Shown here: positions 42,097-51,337 of the stretch, piece after piece
Position numbering within the stretch: the stretch's first letter is position 1
Layout of the letters: the number at the start of each line of letters is the position of its first letter
Assembly: GCA_002395835.1 (NCBI GenBank)
Contig: DGVD01000017.1
Location: forward strand, 1 to 64,000
From: Bacteroidales bacterium UBA4293
Lineage (GTDB): Bacteria; Bacteroidota; Bacteroidia; Bacteroidales; Bacteroidaceae
Length of the DNA stretch: 64,000 bases
Direction: 5' to 3'
Position numbers and translations under genes: made by a program
Notes under the pieces: model-generated
Seen by the model: only the letters and a program-made list of their open reading frames with translations
What the model was told of the DNA's origin: nothing
Database searches by the model: none

Positions 42097-43230
42097 TTAT
42101 TCTTCAAATAATTTTTCAGATAAAGCCTTAGCTTCTTCTATACCAAAGAATTTTCCTCTTTGCTGAGATTTTAAAGTATACTTTTCTCGTATTTCTTTAT
42201 TTAGAATCATTTCCCTTAATCCATCAGTTAATCCCTTAACGGAACACTCCACTAACATACCGTATTTCCCATTTTCTAAAAGTTCCGAAGGCCCGGCACA
42301 ATTAGTAGATACAACAGGTAGACCTGTTATCATAGCTTCTGCTATAGCCAAACTGAATCCTTCATATCTTGAGGAGGAAATATAGATATCTGCAGCACTT
42401 AAATAATCATATGGGTTTTCCTTGAAACCTACTAAATGGACAGAGTTATTCAGCCCTTTATCATCGATCAACTTTTCCAAATCAGGGCGAAGACTGCCTT
42501 CACCTAAAATAGTTAAGTTGAAATTTATTTTTTCTTTTTGTAATAAAGATAGAGCTTTAATTAAGAGGTCAAATCCTTTATCATGAACTAGCCTTCCAAT
42601 GGAAATCAGTTGAGTGGTACCATTTTTTCCTTTGGTTAAAGGATGTGGGGAGTTGCTTATTAGATTTCTATCTAATGGATTATAAATACAACTTATGTTG
42701 GAAAGACCAAAATTCTTTTTGAACCCATTACAAACTATTTGGGAAACGCCGATAATAGATTCAAATTTAGAATAAGCCAAAATCTCTTCCTCTCTATTTT
42801 TAAAGACTCCTATATTAACTGGCCAGTCATTATTAACCAGATCTGTATGTATCCAGGTTATCTTTTTTGCTTTTTTGTTGGTGGAGCTTGAAATAATTTT
42901 AGTGACAAACCCTTCACAAAAGGCAACCTCAACATCATAATTCTTTGGAATAAACAGCCTATACACCCATTTAGGGGAAAGATACTGGTATATAAACTTA
43001 TAAAGGATTTTATTTATTATCTTTTGGATTAAACTATTCGCTGTAGAAATAATAGGTGAAAAAATTATTCCTTTTATATCTTTTATCTTTGAAGAATATA
43101 CACCGCCATCAACTACAGGAACCACTGTGATAGCAAATTTTTCCTTATTCCAATGCTGAAGATATGTGTAAAGTACTTTTTCTGCACCTCCTGCTCCTAA
43201 TGAATCTATGATTATCAATACACTTTTCAT
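42097..43230 (-). CDS. Glycosyltransferase family 4
   Basis: A 377-aa GT-B enzyme with IIDSLGAGGAEKVLYTYL, LISIGRLVHDKGFDLLI and SSRYEGFSLAIAEAMITGLP (EX7E). It overlaps the upstream acyltransferase gene by four bases. It is similar in layout to the GT4 at 34525 but not a recent duplicate. Confidence 0.88.
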   Translation of the reverse strand: MKSVLIIIDSLGAGGAEKVLYTYLQHWNKEKFAITVVPVVDGGVYSSKIKDIKGIIFSPIISTANSLIQKIINKILYKFIYQYLSPKWVYRLFIPKNYDVEVAFCEGFVTKIISSSTNKKAKKITWIHTDLVNNDWPVNIGVFKNREEEILAYSKFESIIGVSQIVCNGFKKNFGLSNISCIYNPLDRNLISNSPHPLTKGKNGTTQLISIGRLVHDKGFDLLIKALSLLQKEKINFNLTILGEGSLRPDLEKLIDDKGLNNSVHLVGFKENPYDYLSAADIYISSSRYEGFSLAIAEAMITGLPVVSTNCAGPSELLENGKYGMLVECSVKGLTDGLREMILNKEIREKYTLKSQQRGKFFGIEEAKALSEKLFEE

Positions 43231-44219
43231 TCTGATGGAACTTTTATTAAATCTTTCTTGCCGACTAAGACTGGTATATACTTGTTAAACAGTAAGATAG
43301 TAGGCCATAACAAAAGTAAAGTAATGATAGTCTGTATTATACCTAAAGGTATAGTTATTTCTCCATATAAATTTTGCAGAATAATTCTGATGGTAGTATG
43401 GTATATTTCATGCATTCCAAACACTATATAAGAGTTTAGACCAAAATACTTAAATGGGTATAGAACAGGTATTTTATATGTGTTCCTAAATACTACAAAC
43501 AACAGAAGAATAATGGAGTAGATTTCTATGCAATCTATCAACTCTTGTTCATATAAAGAAAAAGTAAAAGATGATTTTATTAATAAAGTTATTGCAAGAA
43601 TTACTCCTGAAATAGCCAAGATTTTGATTTGTGATGACTTTAATTCTAATCGTGCAACCAGTGATTTACCAAATAGATATCCGGATACGTAATAAACGAA
43701 ATAACGCAGGGAACGTCCTATCATGAATGGGGTAGGGATGTGCTGTATATATAAAACTCCTAAAGCACTGACGATAATGGCTAATGCTAATAGTAGCCAT
43801 TTGTTCTTAATGACTCTGGATGAAACATACAACATAATTTGTAAATCAATCAATGCGCAAATGAACCAAAGAGGTGGATTGACAACGAATGTTCCATTTA
43901 CAGTGTAGGTACCAAATACTTGAAATATACATGAGTAGTCGAAAGAAGAAAAATTATGATATTTCAGTGCATTTAGTGCTATTAAATATATATAATAGAT
44001 AAGATAAAAGAATATGAAAGGAACAATCAGCTGGTTGAACTTCTTGCGCCAGAATTTTTTCCAGGGATATGGTTTAAAGAAAACACCAGATGCAAAGAAA
44101 AAGAGTGGAATTCGGAAAGAGAAGTCCACAAATTCAGGGTGAGTGGTATGATACCATACTACCCAAGTGACACAAAGACCTCTGATGTAGTCAATATATT
44201 CAACCCTTTTTTTGGCCAT
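43227..44219 (-). CDS. Acyltransferase 3 family membrane protein
   Basis: A 330-aa polytopic membrane protein: VEYIDYIRGLCVTWVVWYH has the Arg and His of the first helix; IPLFFFASGVFFKPY follows. Its start overlaps the upstream GT2 gene by 20 bases, an overlap that suggests coupled translation. Confidence 0.8.
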   Translation of the reverse strand: MAKKRVEYIDYIRGLCVTWVVWYHTTHPEFVDFSFRIPLFFFASGVFFKPYPWKKFWRKKFNQLIVPFIFFYLIYYIYLIALNALKYHNFSSFDYSCIFQVFGTYTVNGTFVVNPPLWFICALIDLQIMLYVSSRVIKNKWLLLALAIIVSALGVLYIQHIPTPFMIGRSLRYFVYYVSGYLFGKSLVARLELKSSQIKILAISGVILAITLLIKSSFTFSLYEQELIDCIEIYSIILLLFVVFRNTYKIPVLYPFKYFGLNSYIVFGMHEIYHTTIRIILQNLYGEITIPLGIIQTIITLLLLWPTILLFNKYIPVLVGKKDLIKVPSE

Positions 44220-45192
44220 ACAAATATATCTTGTTAAGTAAAATAAGAATAAAAAAGAACTTATGGACTAAGAAAAAAGACTGCCATTTAGGAGCTGATA
44301 TATGCTTTTCCCACTTTCGCAGAAAAGAAAGATCGACATAAGTCATTTTTTCCTTGCATAATTTAGTTGCTTTTTTACATGATTTTTCATCTTTGGAAAT
44401 CCTCATTACCTCGTTGTTTGCATTGAAAAAGAGATCATTAGCAAGTTTAATTTGAGTCTTCTCCTTTTTAAACCCTCTTTTCAGACACATATTATGTCTT
44501 ACTTTCCAGTGTATGCATCTATTTTTAAAGGCATTTGGATTAATCCTTTTAGTTAGGCTGTTATCGACATCTATTCTATAGTAATATCCCGAATAAGAAA
44601 GTGAAGTGGCTTTTTTTATATGCTCAAAATACTTCAAATTGAAGTCTCTATCTTCTGCACAAAAAAGAGCAGTATCAAATCTTAAATGATACTTTTTTAT
44701 GATTTCGTGTGAATAGAGCTTTGCACATGGTGAACTTTGAAGTGGTTGGTACAAGAAGCCGATAAAATCATCCTCTTTATTCAAATCCCAGCTACAATTT
44801 TTTTGATTAATTGTTTTTAAGATAGTCTTATCGTTAATGTTAACTAGTCCTGAGAAAATGAGTTCTGCTATACCATCTGTTTTAGAATATAATTTTTCTA
44901 AGTAGTCAGGTAAGACATAATCGTCACTGTCAATGAACGTTACATAATTTCCAGAAGCAATTTCAAGGCCACAGTTTCGTGCACTGGATACTCCACCATT
45001 TTCTTTTTTTATTAAAATAAGTCTTGTATCAGATTCTGCGTATAGTTTTGCTATATTATATGAATTATCGGTTGAACCATCATCAATCATTATTAGCTCA
45101 AAGTTTTTAAAACTTTGAGCTAATAATGATTGAATGCATTGCTCTATATACTTTTCTGAATTATATATTGGAATAATAATACTTATTTCCAT
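44200..45192 (-). CDS. Glycosyltransferase family 2 containing a perfect 49-bp palindrome
   Basis: A 330-aa GT2: ISIIIPIYNSEKYIEQCIQS, ELIMIDDGSTDNSYN, TFIDSDDYVLPDY (DxD) and CAEDRDFNLKYF. DNA coding for about residues 21-36, from the QSLLAQSFKNFELIM region, is a perfect inverted repeat with 24-bp arms and a one-base centre (45084-45132). The protein reads normally through it. The C-terminus ends in a short hydrophobic stretch that may be membrane-associated. Confidence 0.88.
   Translation of the reverse strand: MEISIIIPIYNSEKYIEQCIQSLLAQSFKNFELIMIDDGSTDNSYNIAKLYAESDTRLILIKKENGGVSSARNCGLEIASGNYVTFIDSDDYVLPDYLEKLYSKTDGIAELIFSGLVNINDKTILKTINQKNCSWDLNKEDDFIGFLYQPLQSSPCAKLYSHEIIKKYHLRFDTALFCAEDRDFNLKYFEHIKKATSLSYSGYYYRIDVDNSLTKRINPNAFKNRCIHWKVRHNMCLKRGFKKEKTQIKLANDLFFNANNEVMRISKDEKSCKKATKLCKEKMTYVDLSFLRKWEKHISAPKWQSFFLVHKFFFILILLNKIYLYGQKKG
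45084..45132. repeat. Perfect 24-bp-arm inverted repeat inside a GT2 gene
   Basis: Left arm 45084-45107, single centre base 45108, right arm 45109-45132, with no mismatch. The core of each arm is TTAGCTCAAAGTTTT or its complement. Long perfect palindromes with almost no spacer are normally unstable in bacteria. Here it coincides with the conserved GT2 motif before the nucleotide-binding Asp pair. Confidence 0.85.
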
Positions 45193-45222
45193 TATTATTG
45201 TAGCTTGTATTGCTATTTTTAT

Positions 45223-46011
45223 TTAAAACTTATTTGAAAGCCATAATAGGGCTCTATATAGAGCCTTGAAAAGAGGGCTGCTCAAATTTAGCTGTTCTTT
45301 TTCTTTCTTGTAGTTATTTTTTATAATACTATTTATCCTAGGGGGATAATAATTTTGAAGGAAATCCTTCCTTTCCTTTTTAGCCTTATCTCTATTTTGA
45401 GTACTTATGCCGCTCATGTCATAGATGGAAAGGATTGTCCCTTCTTTATAAATAAATGATGCATTGTAGTCAATGCAAGCCTTCCAAAAGAATATCCAAT
45501 CTGAAACGTATCTATGTTTCAAATCGTATAATCCGGCATGATGAAAAAGGTCTCTCTTTATAAGGGTAGACTGATGTGGAAAGGTGCTAGAAAACAAAAA
45601 AGAAGCAATAGAGTATTTTTTTAGATTAGATAAATCCTTTTTTAGTTCTTTTTTCCCGTCATTCATCAATATATCGTATATTATTATATCTTCTTTAAGA
45701 TTATCCTTGTAGATGTTTTCAATAACTTCATTATTGGCTAAAATATCTCCAGAATTTAAGAATAGGAGGTAGTCTTCTTTTGCTATTTTTATCCCCTTAT
45801 TCATTCCATCGAAAATACCCTTATCTGGTTCGCTTACCCACTTGGAAATGTGTTTAGAATATGCTTCTATTATTTCTTTACCTCCATCAGTAGAGCCACC
45901 ATCAATAACAATCCATTCAAAATCCTTGCAAGATTGGGAGACAATGCTGTTAATAGTTTTTTGGAGTCCAGTTTTATTATTTAAATTAACAGTAATAATC
46001 GTTATCTTCAT
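45223..46011 (-). CDS. Glycosyltransferase family 2 (WcaA-like)
   Basis: A 262-aa GT2: TIITVNLNNKTGLQKTINS, EWIVIDGGSTDGGKEII, DKGIFDGMNKGIKIAKEDY and LLFLNSGDIL. The NSGD replaces the usual DxD, which is normal for this subgroup. The C-terminal 60 residues are Lys-rich. It ends 30 bp before the next GT2 start. Confidence 0.85.
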   Translation of the reverse strand: MKITIITVNLNNKTGLQKTINSIVSQSCKDFEWIVIDGGSTDGGKEIIEAYSKHISKWVSEPDKGIFDGMNKGIKIAKEDYLLFLNSGDILANNEVIENIYKDNLKEDIIIYDILMNDGKKELKKDLSNLKKYSIASFLFSSTFPHQSTLIKRDLFHHAGLYDLKHRYVSDWIFFWKACIDYNASFIYKEGTILSIYDMSGISTQNRDKAKKERKDFLQNYYPPRINSIIKNNYKKEKEQLNLSSPLFKALYRALLWLSNKF

Positions 46012-46012
46012 C

Positions 46013-46951
46013 TTATAACTTTTTAAATAGACTTACAAGGCGTTTTATCCTTTCATTCCATGCCTCTTTTATTAATTTCCTTCGTAAAGAAGGCAAAAAA
46101 TCTTTATATGAACGCTCTGTACTAACACAAATAAAACCATCATGCATTGAAGGAGCTTGTATTGGTGTCATATAATTTTCACCATATAATTTAGTTAAAA
46201 TAGCATGATAATTTTTAGGAACTGGTATTAGAATATCTTCAAAAGGAAAGTAGATTGTCTTGTCAAACCATTCGCGTTTCTTTAAATTTCTTTCATGATA
46301 ATACCAAGCAATGAGAGATACATTTTTATAGTCTTTGTCTTTATATCTTTTTACTAAATTATCAAAATCCTTAAAACTTTTCTGGAATCCTTTCTTTTTC
46401 GCTTTCTTGACTTTCTTGAAAACCTGATAATTATATTTCCAGTTTGTTAATGAGTAGTGATGCTCACAAATAAGAGTCATTTCTTCTTTAGATTTAAGAA
46501 CTTCCTCTACAAACTTGTTTAATTCATCCTTATCATCAGGCATTACATCTTGAGGGAATATATCAATAAATATTCCTTGATGTTGATTTCTAAAAACGGT
46601 GGCTCTTTCTATGGCAGCAGTATTATCCATTCTTAACTTACCCATTCCATTGGGAAACAAGTCTGTATAACCAGATTGCCAAAAATAAGGAGATTTAAAT
46701 TCATTCTTGGCAATAGCTTGAAGTTTGTCGAAGTCTTCTCTAAACATTGTCATATCTATATCGTCGTCCCATGGAATATAGCCCTTTTCCCGAATTGCAC
46801 CTAACAAAGTACCACTATCAGCCCATATTTTGAGATTATATTTTTGACAAACTTCCAAAAGTTTTTTGAGAAGATTCATTTGAACTGCCCAAACTTTTTT
46901 CATTTCGGCTGATATATAATAACCATTTCTTGTTTCAGGATTAAGATTCAT
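46013..46951 (-). CDS. LicD family phosphotransferase (duplicate copy)
   Basis: A 312-aa LicD protein: WADSGTLLGAIREKGY, IPWDDDIDMTMFRED, IFIDIFPQDVMPDDK and the tail YGENYMTPIQAPSMHDG. It is a close paralogue of the 314-aa LicD at 47104-48048: both begin MNLxPETRNGYYIS and stay collinear to the end. The gap on its 5' side contains a vestige of the gene that precedes the other copy, which shows that a two-gene unit was duplicated. Confidence 0.85.
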   Translation of the reverse strand: MNLNPETRNGYYISAEMKKVWAVQMNLLKKLLEVCQKYNLKIWADSGTLLGAIREKGYIPWDDDIDMTMFREDFDKLQAIAKNEFKSPYFWQSGYTDLFPNGMGKLRMDNTAAIERATVFRNQHQGIFIDIFPQDVMPDDKDELNKFVEEVLKSKEEMTLICEHHYSLTNWKYNYQVFKKVKKAKKKGFQKSFKDFDNLVKRYKDKDYKNVSLIAWYYHERNLKKREWFDKTIYFPFEDILIPVPKNYHAILTKLYGENYMTPIQAPSMHDGFICVSTERSYKDFLPSLRRKLIKEAWNERIKRLVSLFKKL

Positions 46952-46958
46952 GGAAAAT

Positions 46959-47063
46959 TATCTTTATAATTAAATTTATAAATAATCTTGGATTAGTTAT
47001 AGCTATTTTTGGTAAATTAAGACTTTTCTTTTACTCTTCCAAAATGCCTTGAAGGAGAATTCA
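46959..47063 (-). pseudogene. Vestigial 3' end of a duplicated LicD-like gene
   Basis: The DNA aligns well with 48052-48177, which spans the C-terminal end of the 234-aa LicD-like gene and its junction with the next LicD. Shared blocks include GGATTAGTTATAG and AAAATGCCTTGAAGGAGA in the same order, with a deletion of about 20 bp. No frame is kept. It marks one side of a tandem duplication. Confidence 0.6.
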
Positions 47064-47103
47064 TATTTTTAGAGAGTTAATGACGGTTCAATTTTTTGAA
47101 CTT

Positions 47104-48048
47104 TTATTTATGAATCAATTTTTTGATACGTTTCTTAGTATTATTCCATCTAATTATCCATAGGTCCCATCGATGTTCCTTTCTTAAAGAAGGCAATAAA
47201 ACTTTATAATGACGATTGGGATCAAGTATTGCAAAATCACCATGCTGGTTTACTTCTTTTACTGGTGATAAATAATCACCATATTGCTTTGATAGAATCT
47301 CATGAAAACCACTTGGGATTGGAATCATTATATCCTCAAAAGGTATGTATAGTGTTTCTTTATACCATGACCTCTCTCTTATATATTTACTTTCCGCACT
47401 CCATGAAATAATTGAAACATTCTTATAATCTTTTTTTGAATATTTTTTTACTAGTTCATCATATGTTTTAAAGTAGTTGCAGAATCCTATTCTCTTTATG
47501 TGATAATATATTTTAAAAAGACTTAGGTTATGTTTTAAATTAGAAAAAGAAAAGTAGTGCTTACAATACAATTCTAGATTATTTTTCATTTGGGCTCTAA
47601 TGGTTTTAAACTCTTTAAATGAACCTTCTTCGTTAGGAATTACATCTAAAGGAAAAATGTCTATGAAAATGCCTTGATGAAAATTTTGATAAATATCTCC
47701 TTTTAATATAGCAGAAGTACCGTCCATCCTTATTTTAGTTTGTCCGTGGGGAAATTTATCAGTATATCCGCACTGAAAAAAGTAAGGAGGGTTAAATTCT
47801 TCGGTAGCAATATCTCTTAATTTATCGTAGTCCTCACGAAGCATGGCCATGTCTATATCATCATCCCAAGGAATATAGCCATGTTCGCGTACAGCACCAA
47901 GAAGGGTCCCTCCTTCTGCCCAGACTTTCAAATTATACTTTTTACAGACTTCTAAAAGTTTATTAAGCAGTTTCATCTCAACTGCCCAAACTTGTTTCAT
48001 TTCTTTCGATATGTAGTAACCATTTCTGGTTTCAGGATCTAAGTTCAT
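47104..48048 (-). CDS. LicD family phosphotransferase
   Basis: A 314-aa LicD protein: WAEGGTLLGAVREHGY, IPWDDDIDMAMLRED, IFIDIFPLDVIPNEE, and tail YGDYLSPVKEVNQHGDF. All catalytic acidic residues are present. It overlaps the preceding LicD-like gene by four bases (ATGA). A third, truncated relative lies at 50933-51337, so this subfamily has expanded within the locus. Confidence 0.85.
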   Translation of the reverse strand: MNLDPETRNGYYISKEMKQVWAVEMKLLNKLLEVCKKYNLKVWAEGGTLLGAVREHGYIPWDDDIDMAMLREDYDKLRDIATEEFNPPYFFQCGYTDKFPHGQTKIRMDGTSAILKGDIYQNFHQGIFIDIFPLDVIPNEEGSFKEFKTIRAQMKNNLELYCKHYFSFSNLKHNLSLFKIYYHIKRIGFCNYFKTYDELVKKYSKKDYKNVSIISWSAESKYIRERSWYKETLYIPFEDIMIPIPSGFHEILSKQYGDYLSPVKEVNQHGDFAILDPNRHYKVLLPSLRKEHRWDLWIIRWNNTKKRIKKLIHK

Positions 48049-48749
48049 GGGTGAATTTTCTTTATAATTTTATTTATAAATAATTTTGGATTAGTTATAG
48101 CCGTTTTTAGAAAGTAAGAGATTAGTTGTCCAAAAGGCTTTACTTTCATTCTCCAAAAATGCCTTGAAGGAGAGTCATAAGTGAAATTATGCCCTCTCAT
48201 TGGAATTCTCCATGTCTTTCCGTACCAGTAGCGTAGCACCCTTTCGGGTTTATGTGGGCACAAACACTCTATTCCCAAAAAATTAATCTTGTCATGTTTT
48301 TTTATATAGCATCTAGGAATTACAGCAAAATTAATTCTATCACACCATAAACTCCAAATAGAGAAAGGCAATTTACCCCTTATATAAACATCTATATAAC
48401 TTTTGTTATCAGTGTGAAATGAATAAAGATAATGATCTATAATTCTACAAACTTTCAAACCATTTTTATATAAAAATGGGAGATTTTTTCTTAATAATTC
48501 TTCTGAGTCTACGTAGACATCTACGTCTTCATCACCTTTTATCAAACCGTGATCACGGACAGCACCTAATAGAGTGCCGAAAATTAAATAAAACTGTAAG
48601 CCGCATTCTTCAAATAAAGTTTTTGTTTTTAAAAGTAACGACCTGGCATCATCCTCACTTATAGCACTTATTGTTTCATAGCTGATGTCCTCAATCTCAT
48701 CATTATATGTAAAAGGTAGTCCATCAATTATTATTGTTGTAGTTTTCAT
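48045..48749 (-). CDS. LicD-like nucleotidyltransferase-fold protein
   Basis: A 234-aa protein starting at the ATG at 48749 (MKTTTIIIDGLPF). A GTG at 48773 would extend it eight residues into the Wzt gene and is less likely. FYLIFGTLLGAVRDHGLI and KGDEDVDVYVDSEELL form the LicD-type active site, with GDEDVDV in place of WDDDID. It is shorter than the other LicD proteins and has the motif CPHKPERVLRYWYGKTWRIP near the end. It probably transfers a different phospho-group or acts on a different acceptor. Confidence 0.75.
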   Translation of the reverse strand: MKTTTIIIDGLPFTYNDEIEDISYETISAISEDDARSLLLKTKTLFEECGLQFYLIFGTLLGAVRDHGLIKGDEDVDVYVDSEELLRKNLPFLYKNGLKVCRIIDHYLYSFHTDNKSYIDVYIRGKLPFSIWSLWCDRINFAVIPRCYIKKHDKINFLGIECLCPHKPERVLRYWYGKTWRIPMRGHNFTYDSPSRHFWRMKVKPFGQLISYFLKTAITNPKLFINKIIKKIHP

Positions 48750-48765
48750 CTTTATATACCTAAAA

Positions 48766-50034
48766 CTATTCACATTCTAAACCCGCAAAGCCACGAGCTG
48801 ATAAGCTCAAAGGAACTCCAAAACCATCATAATTTCCATCGAAGTTTAATATTGCACAATCTAGACATTTCATGTAGTATTCAACATTAGGATGATGCAA
48901 CACAATATCCAACAGACAAACTCCTTTAGATAAATATTTAGGTAAATGAATTCGTTTAGAGATCTTAAATTTACCTATTTTTATATTTTCAATGGTACCT
49001 TTATAGTGACCTTCTTCTAAAGATGCTAAAGGGACACCGGATTGGTTTTTAAAGGTTACTATTAAGTCAAAAGAAAAAGGTTCTTTTGTTTCCCCTTCAA
49101 TTTCTATATCTAGATATTCAGTATTAGATACAATGGTAGACTCAACATTCTCTGAATTATTGATTTTTATGGAGTATATGTCTATAAATGATTTTTTAAA
49201 GATAATAGAGTCTGCTATTCTTGTTTTAGACTCACTGAAATTGTTAGCAAGATAAAAATCGATAGCTTGATTTTGTGTTCCTGTATAACTGACTTGACCA
49301 TTTTCTAGAACAATACCTTTCCTGCAAAGATTCTTGACTGCAGCCATGTTATGACTAACAAAAAGTACAGTTCTGCCTTCACCTTGTGATACATCTTGCA
49401 TTTTGCCAATGGCTTTTTTCTGGAATTCAGCATCACCTACTGCTAAAACTTCATCGACAACAAGAATCTCTGGTTCCATAAAGGCCGCTACAGCGAAGCC
49501 AAGGCGGACTGTCATTCCACTGGAGTAACGTTTAGTAGGAGTATCAATATATCGTTCTACACCTGCAAAATCAACAATTTCATCTAGTTTTCTGGTAATT
49601 TCAGCTTTCGTCATTCCCATAATGGAACCATTCATGTAGATATTTTCCCGCCCTGTTAGTTCGGGGTGAAAACCTGTTCCAACTTCCAACAGGCTGGCAA
49701 TTCTACCTTTGTATCTAATTACTCCAGTTGTAGGACTTGTAATGTTGCTAAGCAATTTCAGTAATGTGCTTTTACCTGCACCATTTTTACCGATAATACC
49801 CACTACATCCCCTTGTTCTACTTTAAAGTTGATGTTTTGTAAAGCCCATACATAATCACTGGTTCCTTTTTGGCTTCTGTCATTTGTTTGGCCAATCTTT
49901 AAATAAGGATCTTCATGATGAAGTATAGAGGTTTGCCACCATCTATTCAAATCATGGCTAAGTGTACCAGTTCCCACTCGGCCTAAGCGGTACATTTTAC
50001 CGACATTCTCAAATTCAATAGCTATATTTGACAT
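48766..50034 (-). CDS. wzt: ABC transporter ATP-binding protein with carbohydrate-binding tail
   Basis: A 422-aa polysaccharide-exporter ATPase. Residues about 1-245: GIIGKNGAGKSTLLK (Walker A), RYSSGMTVRLGFAVA (signature), ILVVDEVLAVGD (Walker B) and the switch His in FVSHN. Residues about 265-420 are a Wzt-type C-terminal domain, which in O-antigen systems binds the modified chain end before export. It is preceded by the permease gene one base away. The tail suggests a terminally modified polymer is recognised. Confidence 0.9.
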   Translation of the reverse strand: MSNIAIEFENVGKMYRLGRVGTGTLSHDLNRWWQTSILHHEDPYLKIGQTNDRSQKGTSDYVWALQNINFKVEQGDVVGIIGKNGAGKSTLLKLLSNITSPTTGVIRYKGRIASLLEVGTGFHPELTGRENIYMNGSIMGMTKAEITRKLDEIVDFAGVERYIDTPTKRYSSGMTVRLGFAVAAFMEPEILVVDEVLAVGDAEFQKKAIGKMQDVSQGEGRTVLFVSHNMAAVKNLCRKGIVLENGQVSYTGTQNQAIDFYLANNFSESKTRIADSIIFKKSFIDIYSIKINNSENVESTIVSNTEYLDIEIEGETKEPFSFDLIVTFKNQSGVPLASLEEGHYKGTIENIKIGKFKISKRIHLPKYLSKGVCLLDIVLHHPNVEYYMKCLDCAILNFDGNYDGFGVPLSLSARGFAGLECE

Positions 50035-50035
50035 A

Positions 50036-50884
50036 TTAAATGGTATCCATAAAGTTTCTTTCTACTCTTGTAAACACGATAACACTAATGAATAAAGTGA
50101 TACACAAGAATATAGTACTATATAATAATCCTCCCCAATTTAAAGAGCCACAGCCTAGGCAGCCGTATTTGAATGCCTCGAAAATAGGCGTTAATGGGTT
50201 AAGTTCCAATATGACTCTATATTTTTCTGGTGCTGCACTCAATGGGTAAATAACAGGTGTAGCGTACATGAAAAGTTGCAAGCCAAATTGAACTAGGAAT
50301 TTCAAATCTCTATATTTAGTCGTTAGTGAAGATATAATTAACCCCCAACTCATAGCATGAAAACCAATGAGGAAAATATAAAAAGGGAATAATAATAATG
50401 ACCAATTTAAGGATAACGAATGATTCTCTAGAGTAAAGTAGTAATAAATATATACGATAATGAATAAAACTAGCTGAATCAGCATTTTGAGTAGGCTACT
50501 AGTAATTCCGCTTAATGGAACAATTAACCTAGGGAAATACACTTTGCCAAATACATTGGCATTTGTACTGAATACGCTATTACTGACTGTAAAACTTTCA
50601 CTAAAATAGCCCCAAAGAACTATACCAGCCATATAAAATAGTGGCTGTGGTGCTCCATCGGTACTAATCCCAGCCAAACCACCGAAAACGAACATATACA
50701 TGATGGTGGTGAAGATGGGCTGTATGACATACCATAAAGGGCCTAAAATAGTTTGCTTGTATTTAGTTACAATATCTCTTTTGATGTACATGACGTACAG
50801 GTCTCTATATCGCCATATACCTTTTAAATCCACATCAAGCCATTTCTTCTTTGGCTTGATTTCTGTAGTCCATTCGTTACTCAT
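50036..50884 (-). CDS. wzm: ABC-2 type polysaccharide export permease
   Basis: A 282-aa membrane protein: WRYRDLYVMYIKRDIVTKYKQ cytoplasmic coupling region, TILGPLWYVIQPIFTTIMYM entering the first helix and six membrane segments overall, a standard Wzm/TagG layout. It forms the exporter with the Wzt-like ATPase one base downstream. Confidence 0.9.
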   Translation of the reverse strand: MSNEWTTEIKPKKKWLDVDLKGIWRYRDLYVMYIKRDIVTKYKQTILGPLWYVIQPIFTTIMYMFVFGGLAGISTDGAPQPLFYMAGIVLWGYFSESFTVSNSVFSTNANVFGKVYFPRLIVPLSGITSSLLKMLIQLVLFIIVYIYYYFTLENHSLSLNWSLLLFPFYIFLIGFHAMSWGLIISSLTTKYRDLKFLVQFGLQLFMYATPVIYPLSAAPEKYRVILELNPLTPIFEAFKYGCLGCGSLNWGGLLYSTIFLCITLFISVIVFTRVERNFMDTI

Positions 50885-50932
50885 TATATGATAGGATAGA
50901 ATTATTAATCTATGATTACAATTATTATTTAC

Positions 50933-51337
50933 TTAAAATTTAATTATTTCTTTTATGTATTTCCATTTATACTTCCATTTATCCCTTTTATGTTGTTTCC
51001 GTAATTTAGGTAAGTAGTCTAGATATGAATGTTCAACATCCATTACTAGAGGTGTACCATGCATTGATTGCCCTTTTACAGGTATCATATAGTCACCAAA
51101 TTGCTTCTTTAATACTAAATCGTAATCCACAGGGGCTGGAATTAAAATATTTTCAAAAGGTAAAAATACGACATCTCTGTACCAGGTTTTTTCGCGGATA
51201 TATCTTTCATTTTCACTCCATGAAATAATAGATATAAAACGGCAATCTTCTTTTGAGTAGCTCTTCATTAAATCGTCATAATTCTGAAAAGATTTTTTTA
51301 AACCATCTTTTTTAACAGATAAATAAGATTTAAGAAA
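50933..51337 (-). pseudogene. 5'-truncated LicD gene
   Basis: The open frame 50933-51337 encodes only the C-terminal third of a LicD protein (LKKSFQNYDDLMKSYSKEDC, FENILIPAPVDY, FGDYMIPVKGQSMHG), collinear with the C-terminus of the LicD at 47104-48048. The catalytic N-terminal part with DDDID is missing. The frame begins right at the stop codon of the lipoprotein, so a recombination joined another module to its remains. A Met at 51268 could start a 111-aa product, but it would lack the active site. Confidence 0.75.
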
